The notes: generated from the letters alone by a model not told the origin. Positions 24,941 through 34,415 are shown, counted from the stretch's first letter. The stretch: 64,000 nucleotides of DNA from CBDDKW01 sp965230425 (GCA_965230425.1 CBDDKW010000013.1:1-64000), one strand, 5' to 3'. Numbers and translations: made by a program.

Positions 24941-26131
24941 TTAAACAGCTTGACCTGCAGCCCAAGCTGAAGACCACGCCCATTGGAAGTTATAGCCACC
25001 AAGCCAACCGGTAACATCCAGCACTTCTCCAATAAAATAGAGGCCTGGGATATCATTCGCTTCCATGGTTTTTGAAGAGATATGACGGCAATCAACACCA
25101 CCTAAAGTCACTTCAGCAGTACGATAACCTTCCGTTGAATTTGGCGATAACTGCCATTCCTGTAATGCTTTACAGACATGAGATAACTCCGGGGAATCAA
25201 AAGATGCCATGTTTCTGGTATATATTGCCTCATCTAGAAATGTGGTAATAATATTCTTAGCCAGATGATCGGATAAAATAGTTTTCAATTGCTTTTGTGG
25301 TGTCTCTAATTGCATTTTCTCAAGATAAGTTAATAAGTTTAGTTGGGGCAATAAATTAATATTTACAGACTCACCTGGCTGCCAGTAAGAGGAAATTTGT
25401 AATATAGCAGGACCGCTGAGTCCTCGATGTGTAAATAGAATATTTTCCTGAAAATCGATCTGCCGGTTTGTCACAGTCGTGGCTGCCGATACACCAGGTA
25501 AGGCTGCAAATCGCTCTTTATCATGCGAGTGTAATGTAAATGGAACTAAACCGGCCCGTGTAGGTAAGACATTAATTCCAAATTGCTCCGCCACCTTATA
25601 ACCGAATGGACTAGCACCCATAGTAGGAATAGATAACCCACCTGTTGCAACAACTAAAGATTCACAATGGTACTCGATATTTTCAGTGACTATTTTATAA
25701 TGATGGGGATTCAGATGATGAATAGCATTCACACTTGTATTCAGTTTAATTTCAGCATTAACCTGTTCACATTCAATCAGTAGCATATTGAGGATATCGC
25801 GTGACTTATTATCACAGAATAGTTGTCCATGTGCTTTCTCATGAAATGAAATATGATGCTTTTTAACTAATGCAATAAAATCCCATTGTGTATAGCGACT
25901 CAAAGCAGATTTAAAAAAATGGGGGTTCTGTGAAATATAATTATCGAAACCAATATTATAATTAGTAAAATTACAACGCCCACCGCCTGACATCAAAATT
26001 TTCTTACCAGGTTTATTAGCATGATCTAATACAATCACTTGGCGATTGCGCTTACCTGCCTCAATAGCACAGAATAAACCAGCAGCACCTGCGCCAATAA
26101 CGATAACTTCTGTTTTTATTGTATGTGTCAT
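24941..26131 (-). CDS. HI0933-family NAD(P)/FAD-dependent oxidoreductase (YhiN-like)
   Basis: The 396-aa flavoprotein has VIVIGAGAAGLFCAIEAGKR near its start and KPGKKILMSGGGRCNFTN, both hallmarks of the HI0933/YhiN family. The C-terminal GEVLDVTGWLGGYNFQWAWSSAWAAGQ is the second FAD-binding signature, so the protein is full length. Reaction unknown; some homologues have been called aminoacetone oxidases, without firm general support. It stands alone, with a copy of the hairpin repeat upstream. Confidence 0.9.
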   Translation of the reverse strand: MTHTIKTEVIVIGAGAAGLFCAIEAGKRNRQVIVLDHANKPGKKILMSGGGRCNFTNYNIGFDNYISQNPHFFKSALSRYTQWDFIALVKKHHISFHEKAHGQLFCDNKSRDILNMLLIECEQVNAEIKLNTSVNAIHHLNPHHYKIVTENIEYHCESLVVATGGLSIPTMGASPFGYKVAEQFGINVLPTRAGLVPFTLHSHDKERFAALPGVSAATTVTNRQIDFQENILFTHRGLSGPAILQISSYWQPGESVNINLLPQLNLLTYLEKMQLETPQKQLKTILSDHLAKNIITTFLDEAIYTRNMASFDSPELSHVCKALQEWQLSPNSTEGYRTAEVTLGGVDCRHISSKTMEANDIPGLYFIGEVLDVTGWLGGYNFQWAWSSAWAAGQAV

Positions 26132-26180
26132 TGCTAGCGGCCTAAATACTATATGCAGAAGCAGATATGCTTAATTAAAT

Positions 26181-26345
26181 AAAAATCCCCGAAGCAAGCC
26201 TCGGGGTATTTTATTTCCTAGTAATATTTCGCCTGCGCGAACCAAGTTCGCGCTACGACGACTTAAGAGGAGTCTACGCTGACTCCCCTTAAGAATCCCC
26301 AAACGTAAAGTGCCCGCAGCAAGCTGCGGGGAATCAAGTTTAAGG
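26181..26345 (-). repeat. Dispersed hairpin repeat, copy 1 (full)
   Basis: This ~165-bp element holds four foldbacks in order (plus strand): an imperfect CCCCGAAG..CCTCGGGG, a GCGCGAAC..GTTCGCGC stem, an imperfect CTTAAGAGGAGTC..GACTCCCCTTAAG stem and CCCGCAG..CTGCGGG. On the minus strand it begins with TTGATTCCCC and ends with a GC hairpin followed by T5, like a Rho-independent terminator. It directly follows the minus-strand hydrolase gene ending at 26359. Full or partial copies lie at 27975, 32283, 50680, 54882 and 60668. Confidence 0.85.
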
Positions 26346-26358
26346 AGTGGATCCTACA

Positions 26359-27297
26359 CTATTTTGGCTTATTTAGGAACTCTAATACAATATCAAAAAT
26401 GTCACGATTATTCTTATCCATAAATAACATATGTGAATTACCTTTAATATTCATTTTCGGTAATTCAATATACTCCACATCGATATTTAAAGTACTAAGA
26501 TATTCTTTATACTGTTTTGATTTTATGAACAAATCTTCCCAGAGCGCATGGCCTGCAATATAATCACCATAGATCATCATCAGAGAATGAGTATGATTGC
26601 TTGTATCATGCATATATTTGTCTAAGTCGGGGAATCCTGCAGGTTCTAGCAGCACAACCTTATCAATTAAATCACTGCTCTGGTTGAAGGCCTTCATAGC
26701 AATATCCGCACCTTGACTGTGTGCGATGAGATAACACGGTCCTATTTTATTAACCAATATCGCTAATGCTGATGCAGAAGCTTCACTATTATGATTCCAT
26801 CTGGGGACATCATAGCGAGCAAAAGTATCAAAATAATCCACAGGGAATTGTTGATTTTCAAAAGCTATTTTTTTGAAGTTTTCTTCCAAGCCAAACCGAC
26901 AACTTTTCCACAAAGTCTGATGTGATTTCATTTCAGGTTTATCAGGCCATACTTCATCAAAAGCGCACCAACTCGCTCTACCCCGTTCAACACTATCAAC
27001 AATATATACAGCAAAACCTTGTTCTAGTAAAAAATGTAGAAATCCTTCTCGACCATCACAGGTTGTTTCCCATACGGCGCCGGTATGTCCGCCACCATGT
27101 AGTAGAATACATTTTTTATCTGCATGCTCAGGAATAAAATACTGTACATACATAGATTCAATAGAATAGTCACCATTAGGATCAATGGTAATAGTCATTT
27201 GTTCATTACGTTTAACTAACTGAGGTGGTTTATTTTTTATTGATATATCACGACCACCAACATAAAAACTACCAAGTTTTGCTATGGTATATGTCAT
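26359..27297 (-). CDS. Alpha/beta hydrolase (esterase-like)
   Basis: The 312-aa protein carries LLHGGGHTGAVWE (oxyanion loop), VDSVERGRA, the nucleophile elbow AHSQGA and a late GNSHMLFMDK with the catalytic His. AAGGATTTGAA precedes the ATG at 27297; a longer frame to 27327 is possible. It resembles bacterial esterases annotated as alpha/beta hydrolases that act on bulky esters. It has no predicted signal peptide and no operon partner; the hairpin repeat follows its stop codon. Substrate unknown. Confidence 0.8.
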   Translation of the reverse strand: MTYTIAKLGSFYVGGRDISIKNKPPQLVKRNEQMTITIDPNGDYSIESMYVQYFIPEHADKKCILLHGGGHTGAVWETTCDGREGFLHFLLEQGFAVYIVDSVERGRASWCAFDEVWPDKPEMKSHQTLWKSCRFGLEENFKKIAFENQQFPVDYFDTFARYDVPRWNHNSEASASALAILVNKIGPCYLIAHSQGADIAMKAFNQSSDLIDKVVLLEPAGFPDLDKYMHDTSNHTHSLMMIYGDYIAGHALWEDLFIKSKQYKEYLSTLNIDVEYIELPKMNIKGNSHMLFMDKNNRDIFDIVLEFLNKPK

Positions 27298-27401
27298 TTC
27301 AAATCCTTTTGGTAAACATTGCCACACTATGTAAAGATTAATATTTTAGCAAAATTTACTCACTTTACAACTACATATCTATAAAAATTGATAAGCTACA
27401 C

Positions 27402-27956
27402 TTATACTTTCAATGAAGTAATAAAATCATCTACGCGCTGATTAAGGACTTCATAATCTAGGTTTACTCGATTTTGATAGGACATACATTGTCCCTGTTT
27501 TGCCTCAGCTATACATTGTCGCCATGCTAGTAAAGCCTGATGCGTGATCACGAACTGCTTATTGACCGCATCGAGCAACACACACCGTTGTTTTGTTGTT
27601 GTGTCACAAAGTTCTTGCAGCAACATCTCATAAACAAAAATATAATTATTCCAATCTGTCACATAGTGATAGTAGTTATCCCATCGGTCAGACAGCTCTT
27701 GTGGTCTATTATCATTTAATACTGATATGACCCGGTAGAGTGCAAATTTTCGCTGACCAATAGCAATGGCAATTTGCTGGCCTGCAGTCGCTAAACTAGT
27801 TTGCTGGGTTTTATGTATTTCATATTGTTGATGTTTTCGTTCAACACGCTCTTGATACTGATAATTAATATACGTGGTTAACCAACTCGAAAAAAATGCT
27901 GTTATGATAACTAGCATAAATGGTTGATTAATAAATTCAGTGATTTTTTTGAACAT
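27402..27956 (-). CDS. Single-span membrane protein of unknown function
   Basis: Starting at the ATG at 27956 (AAGG upstream), the protein has 184 aa. Residues ~11-32 (PFMLVIITAFFSSWLTTYINY) form one membrane helix after a short cytoplasmic tail. The rest is a helical, Gln/Arg-rich region with four or five Cys, probably periplasmic or cytoplasmic. No family is recognised. It follows the DUF523 gene with a partial hairpin repeat between them, so an in-frame extension to 28052 runs through repeat sequence and is unlikely to be translated. Confidence 0.6.
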   Translation of the reverse strand: MFKKITEFINQPFMLVIITAFFSSWLTTYINYQYQERVERKHQQYEIHKTQQTSLATAGQQIAIAIGQRKFALYRVISVLNDNRPQELSDRWDNYYHYVTDWNNYIFVYEMLLQELCDTTTKQRCVLLDAVNKQFVITHQALLAWRQCIAEAKQGQCMSYQNRVNLDYEVLNQRVDDFITSLKV

Positions 27957-27974
27957 CCCTGTTACCTTTTTATA

Positions 27975-28022
27975 AATATCCAAACGCAAAGTGTCCTTAG
28001 CAAGCTGTGGAGAATCGGGCTT
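27975..28022 (-). repeat. Dispersed hairpin repeat, partial copy
   Basis: The right end of the element is preserved in degenerate form, from CCAAACGCAAAGTG to AGCAAGCTGTGGAGAATC. It abuts the stop codon of the minus-strand DUF523 gene at 28021, the same placement and orientation as the full copies. The terminator-like end is missing. Confidence 0.7.
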
Positions 28023-28512
28023 AGTGACTATCTTCCGCCATATCCAGAGCACGATCTATTTCTGCTTCGTTGAAAACTTGAATACCATTTTCTACTAATA
28101 ATGCAGCAGTCACACCTATACCATCGATCACATTATTTGAAAAAGTACCATCATAAATGTGTGTAGAGCCACAGGATGGACTACGTGCCTTTAAGATTGC
28201 AACCATCACTTGATTATCTTGAGCTACTTTTAGCGTCTTTCGTGCACCACTAAGATATTCTGCTGTCACATCCTTGCCTGTTATTGTAGTGATTTTTGCC
28301 TGTTGATGGATCACATCATTCCCTGTTGCTCCTGCTTGAATTTCCGCAGCAGGTCTTGGGACAGGTAGGCCGCCTAAACATTCGGGACACACGGGGATGA
28401 CTCTGCCAAGCTCCACCCAATATCGCAAGCGCACATGTGCCTGATAGTTATCCTTACCATCGTAGCGAACTTTTTGTCCTAAAAGACATGCGCTCACTAA
28501 TATTTTTATCAT
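28021..28512 (-). CDS. DUF523-family protein (YbbK-like)
   Basis: The 163-aa protein starts MIKILVSACLLGQKVRYDG and contains CPECLGGLPVPRPAAEI and ARSPSCGS, the three conserved Cys-containing motifs of DUF523. The ATG at 28512 is supported by GAGAGGACAAC. The family is widespread and sometimes fused to DUF1722; its role is unsettled, and the conserved cysteines hint at metal or sulfur chemistry. It diverges from the YbaK-like gene across about 75 bases. Confidence 0.85.
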   Translation of the reverse strand: MIKILVSACLLGQKVRYDGKDNYQAHVRLRYWVELGRVIPVCPECLGGLPVPRPAAEIQAGATGNDVIHQQAKITTITGKDVTAEYLSGARKTLKVAQDNQVMVAILKARSPSCGSTHIYDGTFSNNVIDGIGVTAALLVENGIQVFNEAEIDRALDMAEDSH

Positions 28513-28588
28513 TGTTGTCCTCTCACTACTTGATTCTAGAGTATACTGCTTCATATGTACTGAATACAAGATAGGTAATCATTAAATT

Positions 28589-29125
28589 ATGTGTATACTA
28601 GAATTTAAATCGGCTTTGAACCACACAGAGCTACTTAGCCCTAGCATCTCGGCACTTTGCAAAAATTGGCCATATATAGTCTCTATTTCTGAAGTATTAG
28701 TTGCAGAAATTGATCCTGCTTATGCAGACGGCGAAGCTTTATGTACACATTATCACATACCACCACAAACCGGTGCTAATTGCATTATTGTAGCCGCTAC
28801 TCGTGGACAAGAACGCCGATTAGCCGCCTGTCTTTATCCTGTAGGCCTTCGAGTTGATCTGAATAAAACAGTGCGCAAGGCATTAAATGCACGTCGCGTT
28901 TCGCTAGCCCCTATTGAGGAAGTACTCACAGCCACTAACATGGAATATGGCAGCATCACTCCCTTAGGTCTACCCAGTAGTTGGCCCCTATTGATCGATA
29001 AAAAACTCATGGATGTATCTCAATTAATTATTGGCTCAGGTAAAGTCAATGCTAAACTTTCCTTGCCTACAAAATTACTATCTGAGCTACCAAATAATCA
29101 AATTATAAATACATTAACTCTTTAA
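28589..29125 (+). CDS. YbaK/EbsC-family aminoacyl-tRNA deacylase-like protein
   Basis: The 178-aa protein fits the YbaK/ProX editing-domain family. A Lys within VDLNKTVRKAL is the likely catalytic-site Lys, and EYGSITPLGLPSSWPLLID is the conserved GxxxPxG segment. Such enzymes hydrolyse mischarged tRNAs such as Ala- or Cys-tRNA(Pro), or other aminoacyl-tRNAs. It overlaps the end of the converging MATE gene by four bases. Confidence 0.82.
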   Translation: MCILEFKSALNHTELLSPSISALCKNWPYIVSISEVLVAEIDPAYADGEALCTHYHIPPQTGANCIIVAATRGQERRLAACLYPVGLRVDLNKTVRKALNARRVSLAPIEEVLTATNMEYGSITPLGLPSSWPLLIDKKLMDVSQLIIGSGKVNAKLSLPTKLLSELPNNQIINTLTL

Positions 29126-31062
29126 AGAGCAAATAATCTTTGCTCAGTTTCCTCGCTCACATGATTATTAACATCATCGTCACAACCACAACAATGCCAA
29201 ATTCTGTTGGTTACTAAGGTTGTACCTGATTTTATCGCAGCCCAAAAACTAGAAAAACTCTGCACAGTTGATGCATTACCAGCATTACTATCAGCAGTAA
29301 TACTATCCCTAGACATTTCAGTTATATCAGTTTGATTATCAGTACGAGTATTTGTGCCGTAATTAGTTACCGCTTCCACCAAGGGCAGCTCATTCTCATA
29401 ACGTGCACGTTGCCAGAAACAACAAGTGCGATTCCTCTGCGATATACGAGCTTCATGCCGACGCTGCATAGTTGTAGGCTGAATATTTTGCCACCAGCTT
29501 AGTAGTAATAATAGCGTTGCCAATATAAGGCAAGCAATATATGCTGCAGTCACACCATAAATACCCATATCCGTTGACAAACCTAGATACACAGATGCCA
29601 GCATACCTAGAGTTAAGCACATAAATGAGGTAATACTCGAACAATACTTATTCCCTAAAGGTTTCAATTGTTGCAAAATATTATAGCGAACAGATTCGAC
29701 CATTAAGCTACAGGCAGTCACAGGTAAGATATATTGGGTCATTGCCTGTACTTCTGCATCACCACGACTAAATAAATAGGTCATACCAGCGCCGAGTAAT
29801 GAAATAGGCGTTGTATATATCAATGTAGTTAACACACCATTCTTACCAAAACGGCTGGCATTTAAGTAGCTAGCACCATCAAGATAACGGTTTAAAACCA
29901 CGGTACTTTGATGGCCAAAGGCAAGTATAGGAATTGCCAGCAGGTAAACTAGTATCATTGCATACGACCATGCAGCTTGCGCATTTGTGCTGATTCTACC
30001 AGCCACTGCCCCAGTGACAATGGGTAATGCTATTTCACTGATGATTGCAAAAGTAATAGAACCACCTAAAGTTGTTAGCTCCCACAATTGACAGCAACGT
30101 CCTTTAATCGATCGTATAACATGGAAAAAATTAAAGGGTCGTAACTCTCCCTTCAAACCTATGAATGATGCAAATAGTATTGCCGTAAGATAGGCTTCAA
30201 CAACAGAACCCACGGATACGCCAAAGTCTCCATAGCGCGGTATACCCAACCCGCCAAATCCTAACCAATAACTTAAACCTATTCCCAATGACAAACTGGA
30301 TAGACCCATCGTCATTGCTGCTACTTCAAAGCCACAGGTAAAAAGGATTTGTTCACAACACATACGAAAAACCATGGCGAAAACAGCGGGACTATAAGGT
30401 CGTAAAAAATTTTGCGCAAGTAATGCAATTTGTAGCGGTTGTCGGAATACATACTCTAGTATTGAACCAGAAAAATAAAATGCCGTGGTAAAAACAGACC
30501 CTGTCAATACTGCCATTATGACAGAATTGGCAAAGGCTGAGGCCATGCGCTCACGTAACCTTTTGAGCTTTTCGGCATTTGGATTATCTTGTTTTAGTTC
30601 TGCGATATATTCACCATATATACCAGATGATATATACCCGAGAGCAAAAATAGGTGACACGGCAATTAATACGCCTGAATTTAGAAAAATGCTCACCAAA
30701 GTCGCAGATGCTACTCCTTCGGCATCACTACTTAGAGTGATAATCATGATAGTACTTGAAACTACTTGGATACTGAAGGTATAGGATAAAGCCCGAGGAA
30801 TTGAGATTTTAGACAGATATCTGAAACACGCTGCAAATGATAATAATTCTGTTACTAATTCTTCATCTGCAGTGCGTGCTTGAAATAACTTTTTTAAATT
30901 TTCTAACCTAGCCAATAAAAATTGCCAACATGCATATGCTGTCGCATGTGTGTGCTCTGTATTTGCTACCCCATTAATAGCAATTGCTAATGCACTATGA
31001 TCTCCACCTGTGGACTCAGAGCTTCTTTCAAGAGGGCTTTGATCATATTGTCCATCCGACAT
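29122..31062 (-). CDS. MATE-type multidrug/solute exporter with long cytosolic tails
   Basis: The 646-aa protein has about twelve membrane segments between residues ~85 and ~510 arranged as two MATE-like halves, with FGHQSTVVLNRYLD in the second half. Extra polar tails of about 80 residues (N) and 120 residues (C) carry Cys clusters (CCFW, CCGCDDD) and Asn/Thr-rich stretches. Typical MATE proteins have 440-480 aa, so these extensions are unusual. MATE carriers export cationic compounds by Na+ or H+ antiport. No operon partner. Confidence 0.8.
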   Translation of the reverse strand: MSDGQYDQSPLERSSESTGGDHSALAIAINGVANTEHTHATAYACWQFLLARLENLKKLFQARTADEELVTELLSFAACFRYLSKISIPRALSYTFSIQVVSSTIMIITLSSDAEGVASATLVSIFLNSGVLIAVSPIFALGYISSGIYGEYIAELKQDNPNAEKLKRLRERMASAFANSVIMAVLTGSVFTTAFYFSGSILEYVFRQPLQIALLAQNFLRPYSPAVFAMVFRMCCEQILFTCGFEVAAMTMGLSSLSLGIGLSYWLGFGGLGIPRYGDFGVSVGSVVEAYLTAILFASFIGLKGELRPFNFFHVIRSIKGRCCQLWELTTLGGSITFAIISEIALPIVTGAVAGRISTNAQAAWSYAMILVYLLAIPILAFGHQSTVVLNRYLDGASYLNASRFGKNGVLTTLIYTTPISLLGAGMTYLFSRGDAEVQAMTQYILPVTACSLMVESVRYNILQQLKPLGNKYCSSITSFMCLTLGMLASVYLGLSTDMGIYGVTAAYIACLILATLLLLLSWWQNIQPTTMQRRHEARISQRNRTCCFWQRARYENELPLVEAVTNYGTNTRTDNQTDITEMSRDSITADSNAGNASTVQSFSSFWAAIKSGTTLVTNRIWHCCGCDDDVNNHVSEETEQRLFAL

Positions 31063-31547
31063 TTTCTACTCATTAAAAATGGTTAATACTTGGGTACGCA
31101 TTTTTATTGTTATTGTTTAGCTACCTGTGGCAAGCTTTTTATAGTTGACGATTCTAACAAATAGACTAACTTCTGTCCATTATCTGATCACAAAATCTGA
31201 TAATCTGTATGTTTTTGATTTAATCGATCATTTATTAAGCACACCGTCACAGACCAAACTGCTCTCCATAGACCATAAAAATAGCAATATTGTTGATTAA
31301 TAAATCAATTCTTCAATCTCTCAAAAATTTATTTTCATTCCCTTCGTATAATCAATACGCTATGCACTCTCTCTAACTCACTGATTTCTCGAAAACTACC
31401 TGACATATGATTAAAAAATAGTCTAACAAAACAGAATGTTCAGCAGCACGTACTCTCTTGACGTGATTTTTTTTCTACTTATACTCTAACCCACGCACAG
31501 AATAAACAAGCAATTCTTAAGAATTATTCTGTGATTAAGACAACGAC
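31063..31547. other. Divergent intergenic region, no gene seen
   Basis: About 485 AT-rich bases separate the MATE gene (minus) and the L,D-transpeptidase-like gene (plus). It holds both promoters and a CTACCTGTGG piece near 31121. Nothing else is recognised. Confidence 0.5.
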
Positions 31548-32219
31548 GTGAGCAAGGTGATGAAGAAAAGAAATTTGATACTACTGTTAATTTTAACTGC
31601 CACTGTATTGACTCAAACTGCATTTGCAAGACCAGCAAATATTAATGAAAAACTGATATTAAAAAATATTCCTAATTTAGACCCAACCACCTTAAAATAT
31701 GCAGTCAAAGGTTACAAATGGGCAACCCGACACACACAAGTCAACAGACCCGATACACTAACAATCATTGACTTTAGTAAACCTTCATCACAAAAACGAC
31801 TCTGGGTTATCAACCTAAAAACCAGCAAGCTCTTGTTAAATACCTTTACTACCCACGGCTCAAAAAGCGGCGCGCTGATGGCAAAATCATTTTCGAATAA
31901 AGTGGACACCGATAAAACCAGCCTAGGTGTTTATAAAACGCTTCATGCTTATACTGGTCAACATGGTTACTCGCTACGGATCCAAGGCTTAGAAAAAGGT
32001 ATCAATGACAATGCACTCAAACGAAATGTTGTGATTCATCCTGCTTGGTATGCTACACCTAAGTTTGTTAAACAACATCACTTAACCGGCAGGAGTTGGG
32101 GTTGTTTCGCATTGGACCCTGCTATCAGTAGCAAAGTCATTAACCATGTAAAAGATGGTAGTATTATTTTTGCTTATGCAGCGCCAGAAAAGCACGACCA
32201 TTATCTTGCAAGTGTATAA
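31548..32219 (+). CDS. Secreted L,D-transpeptidase-like catalytic domain protein (YkuD_2 type)
   Basis: The 223-aa protein opens with a basic N-terminus and a hydrophobic stretch (LILLLILTATVLTQTAFA), a Sec signal peptide. HPAWY and GRSWGCFAL supply the His and Cys of the YkuD-type active site, as in murein L,D-transpeptidase catalytic-domain family proteins. It probably acts on peptidoglycan in the periplasm. Start: GTG at 31548 or ATG at 31560, with AAGG between them. It has its own promoter region. The hairpin repeat lies about 65 bases downstream and belongs to ribE from the other side. Confidence 0.82.
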   Translation: MSKVMKKRNLILLLILTATVLTQTAFARPANINEKLILKNIPNLDPTTLKYAVKGYKWATRHTQVNRPDTLTIIDFSKPSSQKRLWVINLKTSKLLLNTFTTHGSKSGALMAKSFSNKVDTDKTSLGVYKTLHAYTGQHGYSLRIQGLEKGINDNALKRNVVIHPAWYATPKFVKQHHLTGRSWGCFALDPAISSKVINHVKDGSIIFAYAAPEKHDHYLASV

Positions 32220-32282
32220 TAAGCGCTACAACCAGTTTACCAAATTAAACACATAGCACTAAATAGCGATATTATTGCGTAA

Positions 32283-32445
32283 TAAAAATCCCAGAGGCTA
32301 GCCTCGAGATATTTTATTTCCTAGTCATATTCCACCTGCGCGAACCAAGTTTACGCTATGGCGACTTAAGGGGAGTCTACGCTGACTCCCCTTAAGAATC
32401 TCCAAGCGTAAAGTGCTCGCAGCAAGCTACGGGCAATCAAGTTAA
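32283..32445 (-). repeat. Dispersed hairpin repeat, copy 2 (full, slightly degenerate)
   Basis: The same element as at 26181, with base changes in the outer stems (CCCAGAGG..CCTCGAGA, CTCGCAG..CTACGGG) and an intact CTTAAGGGGAGTC..GACTCCCCTTAAG stem. Its right end supplies the TGA stop codon of ribE (32437-32439), so the gene ends inside the repeat. Orientation is as in all other copies. Confidence 0.85.
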
Positions 32446-33042
32446 ATATTGTTTCACCATCTCAGCAATCATCACGGCTTTTGGATCAAGCTCTATATTT
32501 ACTCCATCACCTACTTGTTTATTACCAAAGTTAGTGACACGCAGTGTCTCTGGAATCAAATGGATATTAAAACAGGCTTGCGTTCTATCAACTAAACCCA
32601 CCGTTAGACTCGAACCATCCACAGCAACAAAACCTTTCTCCACAATGTATTGAATGCACTGTGGTGTTACTTGGATAGTCATAGTGAGATTATTTAGTTC
32701 AGCATGTCGAGAATGAATCTTACCAACCTCATAGACATGCCCAGCCACTTCATGTCCACCAAGCTCATCACCAATTTTTGCACTACGCTCAACGCTGACT
32801 AGCTGACCAATGTGTAATTGAGACAATGTTGTACGTTTTAATGTCTCATCAATGGCATTAAAAGTGACATTATGGCCATCAATATCCACCACGGTTTGGC
32901 ACGCTCCATCGATGGCAACACTATTACCTATTTCAAGGCCAGCAATTAATTTAGCATTTAAAGTCACTGTATAAGTGAGTATGCCCTGTGCATAAGCAAC
33001 ATGACTCACAGGATAGAGACCTTGGGTTATTCCAGTATACAT
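32437..33042 (-). CDS. ribE: Riboflavin synthase (alpha subunit)
   Basis: The 201-aa protein is a two-domain lumazine-binding enzyme that dismutates two 6,7-dimethyl-8-ribityllumazine molecules to riboflavin. The start MYTGITQG matches the usual MFTGI, the first barrel has SVAIDGACQTV and DELGGHEVAGHV, and the second KGFVAVDGSSLTV and NIELDPKAVMI. The ATG at 33042 has GAGG six bases upstream. No other rib gene is adjacent, and I see no FMN riboswitch upstream. The C-terminus and stop codon merge into the hairpin repeat. Confidence 0.92.
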   Translation of the reverse strand: MYTGITQGLYPVSHVAYAQGILTYTVTLNAKLIAGLEIGNSVAIDGACQTVVDIDGHNVTFNAIDETLKRTTLSQLHIGQLVSVERSAKIGDELGGHEVAGHVYEVGKIHSRHAELNNLTMTIQVTPQCIQYIVEKGFVAVDGSSLTVGLVDRTQACFNIHLIPETLRVTNFGNKQVGDGVNIELDPKAVMIAEMVKQYLT

Positions 33043-33164
33043 AATCATCCTCGTTATACTGTTATTATTAACATATACTATATTTCAACAACTCTGCCAC
33101 AAGCAACCGAGATTGTCTCCTGATATGATGCCACCTGCGCAGAAAACCCCCGGCGCCTATGACT

Positions 33165-33180
33165 CCTCCGCTAACGGAGG
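33165..33180. other. Short GC hairpin between ribE and the lipase gene
   Basis: CCTCCG and CGGAGG form a six-base stem with a four-base loop, followed by AT-rich sequence. The neighbouring CCACCTGCGCAGAAAACC resembles the inner part of the dispersed hairpin repeat, so this may be a worn copy. It could also be a weak terminator. Confidence 0.35.
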
Positions 33181-33209
33181 AAATTTCTTTATAGCATTGA
33201 AAAATTATA

Positions 33210-33245
33210 TTATCCTATCCCTACGTATAATATTCAATAGGATAA
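33210..33245 (+). promoter_or_regulatory. Inverted repeat covering the lipase ribosome binding site
   Basis: TTATCCTAT (33210-33218) and ATAGGATAA (33237-33245) pair perfectly and flank a TATAAT at 33226-33231. The right arm contains AGGA, the likely ribosome binding site of the GTG at 33246. As RNA it would hide the site; as DNA it could be an operator over a -10 box. Which applies depends on the transcription start. Confidence 0.45.
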
Positions 33246-34415
33246 GTGTTCATCATGAATATTGCCCAACTCTGCGCTGCCTTTAGCTTAGATGTCTACC
33301 GCGACAAACAACGTCCACCATTACCTGAAAATTGGACTGTTTATCTAGATTCACACCATAAGTTATTATCACATGGTTATTTTGGCTCTGCATATATTCA
33401 AACAAATGCCGATGCAAATAGCGCTATACCTATTAATGTAGTAGTCGCACACAGAGGTACCGATAGTTTTAAAGACATAGTTGAAGATTTGGAAATGTGG
33501 GCATTTCATAAGACACCAGCACAATTCACAAAAGAAGCCATTCCATTCATCAATCAAGTCATTAAGAAAATCAAAAACGACAATACAATAAACACGGTTA
33601 ATCTTTACTTCACAGGTCACTCTCTCGGTGCAACACTAGCCGAGCTAAGTTTAGCATATTATATAGCCGACTTTTTCACAGACACTGATAGTATCTGCCT
33701 AAAAGGTGCTATCGATTTTGAAAGTCCTGGGTCTAAACCACTTATAGAATCACTAATTAATGCCGGCAAAATACCCTCACAGAATCTTGGCCAAGCAAGT
33801 CAATTACTGCAAACCTATAATGCTGACACTAATATTATCAATACCTGTATGGAACATATCACACCCATCAATTACGCGCATGCAGTTGGTTATTCATGGA
33901 TTGCTGATCCGATACATGGCTATCCACTAACACCTGGCACTGAATATTTCGGTCTTAACTTTACTGTGAAAGATCAACATAAAATGCTTAAAATGTATGA
34001 CTACATGAGCAACGATAGTACCATTGAAAATACGCATTATAAACGCATCCTACCACATCAATGGCCTGTAGGTATCGATAGTGCACTACAAACCTACCTG
34101 AATTACCATACGCCATTTATCTATGTACACTCACATTATTGGGACCAATACATACAGCTTAGCTGGGAAAATAATCCTAAAATCCATACAGAATACAACA
34201 GTGAATATGAAATGTTCAGAAATGATTTCCAGCAAACAGTGTTATTACATAATTACGAAAAGGCGTTTCTTGATAATATAGAAAAGCTTAAGCACAGCCC
34301 ACTAAGATTGGCATTACAACAGCAACTTAATCAGTTAAATACCATACCAAAAAATAAATTAACGCAATTGCAACAAGCATTTTACCGACATTTACAACAG
34401 CAACTCTCAGCATAA
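33246..34415 (+). CDS. Class 3 lipase-like protein
   Basis: The 389-aa protein has the lipase class 3 core: VVVAHRGTDSFKDIVEDLEMW (oxyanion strand), the nucleophile Ser126 in YFTGHSLGATLAELS, and an Asp in the FESPGS region. The C-terminal ~200 residues, including a helical Leu/Gln-rich end, lie outside the core and are unrecognised. No signal peptide is visible, so export would need another route such as type IV secretion. The start is GTG 33246 or ATG 33255. Lipid hydrolysis is likely; a host-directed role is speculation. Confidence 0.78.
   Translation: MFIMNIAQLCAAFSLDVYRDKQRPPLPENWTVYLDSHHKLLSHGYFGSAYIQTNADANSAIPINVVVAHRGTDSFKDIVEDLEMWAFHKTPAQFTKEAIPFINQVIKKIKNDNTINTVNLYFTGHSLGATLAELSLAYYIADFFTDTDSICLKGAIDFESPGSKPLIESLINAGKIPSQNLGQASQLLQTYNADTNIINTCMEHITPINYAHAVGYSWIADPIHGYPLTPGTEYFGLNFTVKDQHKMLKMYDYMSNDSTIENTHYKRILPHQWPVGIDSALQTYLNYHTPFIYVHSHYWDQYIQLSWENNPKIHTEYNSEYEMFRNDFQQTVLLHNYEKAFLDNIEKLKHSPLRLALQQQLNQLNTIPKNKLTQLQQAFYRHLQQQLSA

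Noticed and set aside
24766..25101. Minus-strand 111-codon open frame at the end of the HI0933-type gene
   Set aside because: Most of it overlaps the conserved C-terminus of the real gene in another frame, it has no recognisable domain, and it runs into AT-rich intergenic DNA.
33049..33245. FMN riboswitch upstream of ribE
   Set aside because: The conserved RFN core sequences are absent; the GC hairpin there looks like repeat debris.
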